Shown here piece by piece: positions 59,942-64,000 of a stretch of DNA of 64,000 bases; within the stretch, counting starts at the first letter, position 1; every line of letters begins with the position of its first letter. The position numbers and the translations under genes are program-made. The notes under the pieces are model-generated. The model saw only the letters and a program-made list of their open reading frames with translations. It was not told where the DNA came from and ran no database searches. Source of the DNA: Saccharibacillus endophyticus (lineage in GTDB: Bacteria > Bacillota > Bacilli > Paenibacillales > Paenibacillaceae); assembly GCF_013185185.1 (NCBI RefSeq), contig NZ_JAAZWE010000004.1:528232-592231 (forward strand), written 5' to 3'.

Positions 59942-60961
59942 GTGGCTGAAGCCAATCCGTCCGATATCGGACAAAAGGAAACACTAGGTTCGCTGATCAA
60001 AAAAGGAAATACGTCTTCGGCCGTCGCCATGGCGGGCAACGCGGTACTCGCGGCCGCCAAAGGCGGAGCCGCCTTATTCACAGGAAGCGGCGCCATGTTC
60101 GCTTCGGCGATGCACTCGCTGGCGGATGCCGTGAACCAAGGCTTCGTCTTTGTCGGCAGCGTGCTGTCGGAAAAGCGGCCAAGCCGCCGCTTCCCGGTAG
60201 GATTCGGGCGCGTCATCAACATTTTCTGCATGATCGCTGTCATCGTCGTCACCATCATGGCTTACGAAACGATCCACGAAGGCATTCATCTGCTTCAGCA
60301 TCCGGGCGAAGCGGCAGGAGGCTTTTGGATCAATGTGGGCGTGCTGATCCTGAACATCGTGGTTGACGGCGCGATCCTGATCAAGGCGTCCAAAGAAATC
60401 CTGAAGGAAGCCCGCGCGCCCAAGGCAAGCGGATTCGCGCTGCTGCCGGCCGCTTTCAAAAACGTCGGCCGTGCCGCTCCTCCGACGCGCCTGGTGTTCT
60501 ATGAAGATATCGTTGCGGTACTCGGTGCCTTTTTCGCTCTGATCGCCGTCGTGGTCGTATCGTTTACGAACTTCGCCCTGATCGACGGCATCGCGACGAC
60601 GCTGATCGGTTTCCTCATGATCGCGGTCGCGTTCCGCGTCGGCTACGACAATATGATCGGCCTGATCGGCGTATCCGCTCCGCAGGACGTCGAAGACAAA
60701 GTATCCGCCGCCATTCTCGGAGACGCGGATGTTCGGGACATTCAAACCATGCGGATCATCCAGGAAGGCCGTTACTACCACGTGGATGCGGTGGTCGAGC
60801 TGCGTACCGGGCTGACGCTCGGCGATGCGGACGATATCAAAGTGCGCATCCAGCAGCATCTCACGACGGACCCGGATATTGCGGACGCCGCGATTTCGAT
60901 CGTCGAAGACGACGGGAAAACAAGCTGGCAGCGGCGGGAAGCGGAAGTGGAGAAAAACTAG
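59942..60961 (+). CDS. Cation diffusion facilitator family transporter
   Basis: A 339-residue CDF protein with six membrane segments; the first metal site is in AMHSLADAVNQGFV (HxxxD) and the second in the later helix. A cytoplasmic ferredoxin-like tail (about 245-325) follows. Exports divalent metal such as Zn2+, Co2+ or Mn2+ by proton antiport. Start GTG at 59942, set by AAGGAGG at 59927-59933. The upstream 230 bp hold a possible -10 (TATACA near 59887) but no evident metal-regulator site. Confidence 0.9.
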   Translation: MAEANPSDIGQKETLGSLIKKGNTSSAVAMAGNAVLAAAKGGAALFTGSGAMFASAMHSLADAVNQGFVFVGSVLSEKRPSRRFPVGFGRVINIFCMIAVIVVTIMAYETIHEGIHLLQHPGEAAGGFWINVGVLILNIVVDGAILIKASKEILKEARAPKASGFALLPAAFKNVGRAAPPTRLVFYEDIVAVLGAFFALIAVVVVSFTNFALIDGIATTLIGFLMIAVAFRVGYDNMIGLIGVSAPQDVEDKVSAAILGDADVRDIQTMRIIQEGRYYHVDAVVELRTGLTLGDADDIKVRIQQHLTTDPDIADAAISIVEDDGKTSWQRREAEVEKN

Positions 60962-61001
60962 ACGCTCCAAGCCGCTTGTCTCGAATATATAAAAAAACGT
61001 C

Positions 61002-61038
61002 AAAAAACCGGCTCTCCATTCGGAGAAGCCGGTTTTTA
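61002..61038. terminator. Bidirectional terminator
   Basis: AAAAACCGGCTCTCC pairs with GGAGAAGCCGGTTTTT (one bulge), between the CDF gene and ribD. Confidence 0.88.
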
Positions 61039-61088
61039 TATCGAATCAAGTTAAGATTTATCCTACGGACGGAACCTCGCAGCTTACT

Positions 61089-62189
61089 TCAGCCTTTCGG
61101 AAAATACGCCTCGAACTTCAAATCCGGTCCCAGTTGCTCGACGCGAAGTGCGGTCAATCCGACTGCCTCGTTCATGTCCGCGATTCCCAAGCCCTCGATA
61201 AAAGTCGGAGCATCCTTGCCGCCTACCAGCTTCGGCGCCATATACAGTACCAGCTTGTCCGCGAGGCCCTGCTCCACGAACGAAGCGATAACCTGTCCGC
61301 CGCCTTCGACCAGCAGCGAAGAGATTTCGCTTTCCCCGAGCGTATCCAGCACTTGTTCCAAGTTCACTCGCCCGCCTGACGTCCCGATCACGCGCACGCC
61401 TGCCGCTTCCAGCCGTTCCCGCTTGGCGGCGTCGGCATTCGAGCCGGTAAAAATCCAGGTCGGCGCTTCGCCGTCCGTAACCACGCGTGCATCTTCCGGA
61501 ATGCGAAGCGTGCTGTCCAGCACGACGCGCAATGGATTGCGGCCGTTCGGCAAACGGGTGTTGAGCTGCGAATCGTCATGCAGGATCGTCTGCACGCCCA
61601 CCAGAATCGCCCCGCTCTCATGACGCAGCTTATGTACGTCTTCGCGAGCTTCGGCCGACGTGATCCAACGGCTGCTGTTCGTGCGCGTCGCGATTTTCCC
61701 GTCCAGCGTCGTAGCCGATTTCACCGTGACAAAAGGACGCTTGCTCACGATGTAACGGTTGAATACTTCATTCAACTGCTCGGACTCCTCGCGCAGCACG
61801 CCTTCGATCACTTCGATTCCCGCATCGCGCAGAATCTTGATCCCGCGTCCGGCAACGAGCGGATTCGGGTCCGGCGCGGCAACCACGACGCGAGACAGGC
61901 CGGCTTTAACGACAGCCTCCGCGCAAGGACCTGTACGACCGTGGTGCGAGCACGGCTCCAGCGTGACGTAGATCGTGCCGCCTTTTGCATGCTCGCCAGC
62001 CATACGAAGCGCATGAATTTCCGCGTGCGGCTCGCCCGGCTTCAGATGCGCGCCGATTCCGACGATCCGGCCGTCATTGACGATGACCGAGCCGACCAGC
62101 GGGTTCGGCGCGGTCTGACCTTTTGCGGCACGCGCATTTTCCAATGCAAGCCGCATGTATTTCTCATGGATAGACCGTTCGTCGCTCAT
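61089..62189 (-). CDS. ribD: Bifunctional riboflavin deaminase/reductase RibD
   Basis: A 366-residue protein: N-terminal deaminase with HAEIHALRMAGEHA and EPCSHHGRTGPCAEAVV (zinc His, two Cys), C-terminal reductase with FVTVKSATTLDGKIA, SRWITSAEAREDVHKLR and SLLVEGGGQVIASF. Catalyses steps 2 and 3 of riboflavin synthesis. It follows the ribA-like gene by 6 bp, with its RBS inside ribA. Confidence 0.95.
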   Translation of the reverse strand: MSDERSIHEKYMRLALENARAAKGQTAPNPLVGSVIVNDGRIVGIGAHLKPGEPHAEIHALRMAGEHAKGGTIYVTLEPCSHHGRTGPCAEAVVKAGLSRVVVAAPDPNPLVAGRGIKILRDAGIEVIEGVLREESEQLNEVFNRYIVSKRPFVTVKSATTLDGKIATRTNSSRWITSAEAREDVHKLRHESGAILVGVQTILHDDSQLNTRLPNGRNPLRVVLDSTLRIPEDARVVTDGEAPTWIFTGSNADAAKRERLEAAGVRVIGTSGGRVNLEQVLDTLGESEISSLLVEGGGQVIASFVEQGLADKLVLYMAPKLVGGKDAPTFIEGLGIADMNEAVGLTALRVEQLGPDLKFEAYFPKG

Positions 62190-62195
62190 GCTTGT

Positions 62196-62984
62196 TCAGT
62201 CTCCTCCTTCGGCTGCCGGAAGTTCCGACAAGCCTTCGATCGGATTTTGCGTCGCAAAGTGACCGGACCGGTTGACTTTGGTACGCAGGTATTTCTCGTT
62301 GAACTCGGATACGTCGCCCCACAGCGGCGTACGTCCGGATACGTTCATGCCCGACGCTCTCAAAGCTTCCAGTTTGCGAGGGTTGTTCGTGATCAACGTC
62401 ACCGGCTGCTCGCGCAGGAACTTCAGCACGCCGATCGCGCCGTCGTAGTCGCGGGTATCGTCTTCAAAGCCGAGTGCCAGGTTGGCTTCGACGGTATCCA
62501 TGCCTTGCTCTTGCAGGATGTACGCCATTGCTTTGCTGAACAGGCCGATGCCGCGTCCTTCGTGATTCGCCAGGTAAAAGAGCGCACCCGAACCATGTTC
62601 CGCGATCATTTTCATCGATTGGCGCAGCTGGTAGCCGCAGTCGCATCTTTTGCTGCCGAAAATATCGCCGGTGTGGCAAATGCTGTGCATGCGGATCAGC
62701 GCGTCCGGCGAATTTTCGAAATCGCCGTAAACGAGCACGCTGGATTGTTGGCCTTCGGCCAGATTCATCGTCGGCAGGCTGCGGATCAATTCCTCAGCGG
62801 ACATATTTTCGCCGCCTTCGGGCTGCTTCATCCAGCTGTACCAGCGGAACACGAGCGTCTCTCCTTCCAGGTTGACCGGCAGCTTGATCGGACCGACCAG
62901 CACGTAGCCTTCTTTGGAATTTTGCGGAGAAGGGATATTATGAATGCTGTCTTTAAGCATGAAAGCTGCGCTGTTGTTTACCAT
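62196..62984 (-). CDS. ribA: GTP cyclohydrolase II (RibA-type)
   Basis: A 262-residue GTP cyclohydrolase II: zinc motif ICHTGDIFGSKRCDCG (Cys x10 Cys-x-Cys), NHEGRGIGLFSKAMAY catalytic region and ITNNPRKLEALRASGM. It opens the riboflavin pathway by GTP ring cleavage. The N-terminal 60 residues differ from the usual RibA start and there is no fused RibB, so RibB activity must be encoded elsewhere. First gene of a ribA-ribD pair. No FMN riboswitch is recognisable in the 250 bp upstream. Confidence 0.92.
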   Translation of the reverse strand: MVNNSAAFMLKDSIHNIPSPQNSKEGYVLVGPIKLPVNLEGETLVFRWYSWMKQPEGGENMSAEELIRSLPTMNLAEGQQSSVLVYGDFENSPDALIRMHSICHTGDIFGSKRCDCGYQLRQSMKMIAEHGSGALFYLANHEGRGIGLFSKAMAYILQEQGMDTVEANLALGFEDDTRDYDGAIGVLKFLREQPVTLITNNPRKLEALRASGMNVSGRTPLWGDVSEFNEKYLRTKVNRSGHFATQNPIEGLSELPAAEGGD

Positions 62985-63148
62985 GATGGCACATCCTTAT
63001 TTTCATATTGGTTAAGTCGGGCAAGCCGCCAAGCAGGAATTTTCTCCGCGGCGGTCCGTATTCGGATTCTCGGTAAAATGGACACGGCACCTGTCGGTTC
63101 CGCATCCTCGTTACCTATACGTTCGCAGCCCGGGCAAATTCGGATCAT
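62978..63148 (-). CDS. Possible small protein upstream of ribA
   Basis: A 56-codon frame starting MIRICPGCERIGNED with a CPGC pair that could bind metal, ending 7 nt inside ribA. Its codon use looks plausible, and GGAAG precedes the ATG closely. I do not recognise it. It may be a chance frame in the ribA leader. Confidence 0.3.
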   Translation of the reverse strand: MIRICPGCERIGNEDAEPTGAVSILPRIRIRTAAEKIPAWRLARLNQYENKDVPSW

Positions 63149-63234
63149 CTTCCGGCCGATTTTTTTGCCGTCCCGTTTGCCGGGCAATGCTTTTCATTGT
63201 AGCGTCTATCTGTATATTATCGTCGCTTTGAATG

Positions 63235-64000
63235 TTAAATATTAAAATTTTGAGCATAAGTCAATTCCATATCGACCTGCTCGCGCTGTCTGCGCTCCAC
63301 ATCGCCGCGACGGCGTTGTTCCAATCGATCCAACGGCTCGCCGGTATCCTGCCTGCGTTCCAGACAGGCGAGCAGCTCTTCATGCAGCACGTCCGCGTCG
63401 CGCAGAGCTTCGTTCAGTCCAAAGGCTCCCGTAGGCGTCATGGTATGCGCGGCATCGCCGATCAATACCAGACCGGGCTCCGCCCAACGCTCCGACTTGC
63501 TGCTGAAAATGTCGAGCAGCACGAAATCCTGCCAAGACGTGATATGCTCCCGCACGCTCGGTTCAAGCTTCGGAAAAGCATCGATCAGCGTCTGCGTCAA
63601 TTCTTCGAACGGCCGCTTGCGAAGCTCCTTGTACGAGTCTTCTTCGATATTCCAGCCGACCTGCACATAACCGCGGGCCTGCGTGAACAGATGAAGCTGC
63701 TGGCCGTTCTGGATAGTGGAACACATGACCGGCTCCCAGCCTTCCGGCGCAGGAATTCTCGCCCACAGCAGATCGTATCCGTGTCCTTCGGCGCTCACCG
63801 GGATTCCCGCATATTTGCGCACCGACGAATATCGGCCGTCCGCTCCGACGACCACGCTGCTGCGAATCTCCAGGTTGCGGCCTTCAGCAGTGCGGACTTT
63901 CACGCCTGTATACCGGCCGTCCTCGCCTTGCAGCAAACCGCGCACGGTCGTGCCGGGCATGTACGTAAAGTTCGGGTACTGCTTGGCTTCGTCCAGTAGG
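63235..64000 (-). CDS. FAD-dependent monooxygenase (partial)
   Basis: The frame stays open to the window edge (the visible part begins LLDEAKQYPNFTYM), so the N-terminal FAD site lies outside. GADGRYSSVRKYAG and LVLIGDAAHTMTPTGAFGLN are the second FAD motif (GD) and typical of p-hydroxybenzoate-hydroxylase-like flavoproteins, which hydroxylate aromatic or heterocyclic substrates using NAD(P)H and O2. Substrate unknown. It lies 250 bp downstream of ribA's upstream region and is transcribed toward it. Confidence 0.88.
   Translation of the reverse strand, partial: LLDEAKQYPNFTYMPGTTVRGLLQGEDGRYTGVKVRTAEGRNLEIRSSVVVGADGRYSSVRKYAGIPVSAEGHGYDLLWARIPAPEGWEPVMCSTIQNGQQLHLFTQARGYVQVGWNIEEDSYKELRKRPFEELTQTLIDAFPKLEPSVREHITSWQDFVLLDIFSSKSERWAEPGLVLIGDAAHTMTPTGAFGLNEALRDADVLHEELLACLERRQDTGEPLDRLEQRRRGDVERRQREQVDMELTYAQNFNI

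Noticed and set aside
62985..63234. FMN (RFN) riboswitch upstream of ribA
   Set aside because: I looked for the conserved GGGGCAGGGTG-type core and the paired arms and did not find them.
1..64000. tRNA, rRNA, prophage or conjugative genes
   Set aside because: No tRNA-like cloverleaf, rRNA sequence, integrase or phage structural gene was recognised; mobile DNA appears limited to short non-coding elements.

Overview
The window looks like a chromosomal segment of a high-GC, spore-former-type Bacillota, most likely Paenibacillaceae (Paenibacillus or Saccharibacillus style). The evidence is strong AAGGAGG ribosome binding sites, frequent GTG and TTG starts, SigA-like promoters, Bacillus-type Ddl, KdpFABC and BrnQ proteins, and a dense mix of GNAT, AraC, LysR and MerR genes. 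This assignment is inference; the window has no rRNA or tRNA. Protein identities come from reading motifs by eye, without database searches.

Layout. 1-1.4 kb: the tail of an ArsR-like gene and two tandem YdcZ/DUF606 transporters separated by a small MITE-like element. 1.4-2.1 kb: a SUKH (SMI1/KNR4) gene. 2.4-6.6 kb: a compact, translationally coupled four-gene operon encoding a D-Ala-D-X ligase, an alanine/serine racemase, a VanXY-type D,D-peptidase and a VanT-type membrane acyltransferase. This is the parts list of the D-Ala-D-Ser (VanC/VanG-type) glycopeptide resistance systems, but VanT is split into two genes in reversed order and no VanRS pair is present. It is the most interesting locus here. 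6.6-16 kb: an AbrB-type membrane protein, an SDR, an SRPBCC protein, AraC, a LysR plus oxidoreductase-UPF0303 fusion facing a MetX-like hydrolase, a GNAT, and a cupin facing a second LysR. 16-22 kb: MMPL exporter with its TetR regulator, BrnQ, and a GntR/FCD regulator with a visible operator. 22-29.6 kb: a SWIM protein coupled to an SNF2 helicase, a 10-bp tandem repeat beside a promoter, a GNAT, an EEP-family hydrolase and an Lrp regulator.

29.6-41.6 kb is a complete potassium-uptake locus: kdpE and kdpD on the minus strand, divergent from a small membrane ORF, kdpF, kdpA, kdpB and kdpC. It is followed by a second protein made of two tandem KdpD-N/USP modules without a kinase. 41.8-45 kb: a tandem family of secreted beta-propeller proteins, the third an internally deleted pseudogene. 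45-51 kb: an AraC regulator facing a thuA-like gene and an oxidoreductase, then GNAT, TPR and MsrA genes, interleaved with at least three dispersed-repeat families. 51-64 kb: GH3 glycosidase, an aldose-1-epimerase relative, a MerR/SDR pair with two textbook MerR-type promoters, EVE-domain protein, threonine-aldolase-like enzyme, NudC, a CDF transporter, ribA-ribD and the end of a FAD monooxygenase.

Several intergenic regions over 300 bp are repeat-rich rather than empty. Two copies of one MITE-like family sit exactly at gene 3' ends and supply the stop codons.
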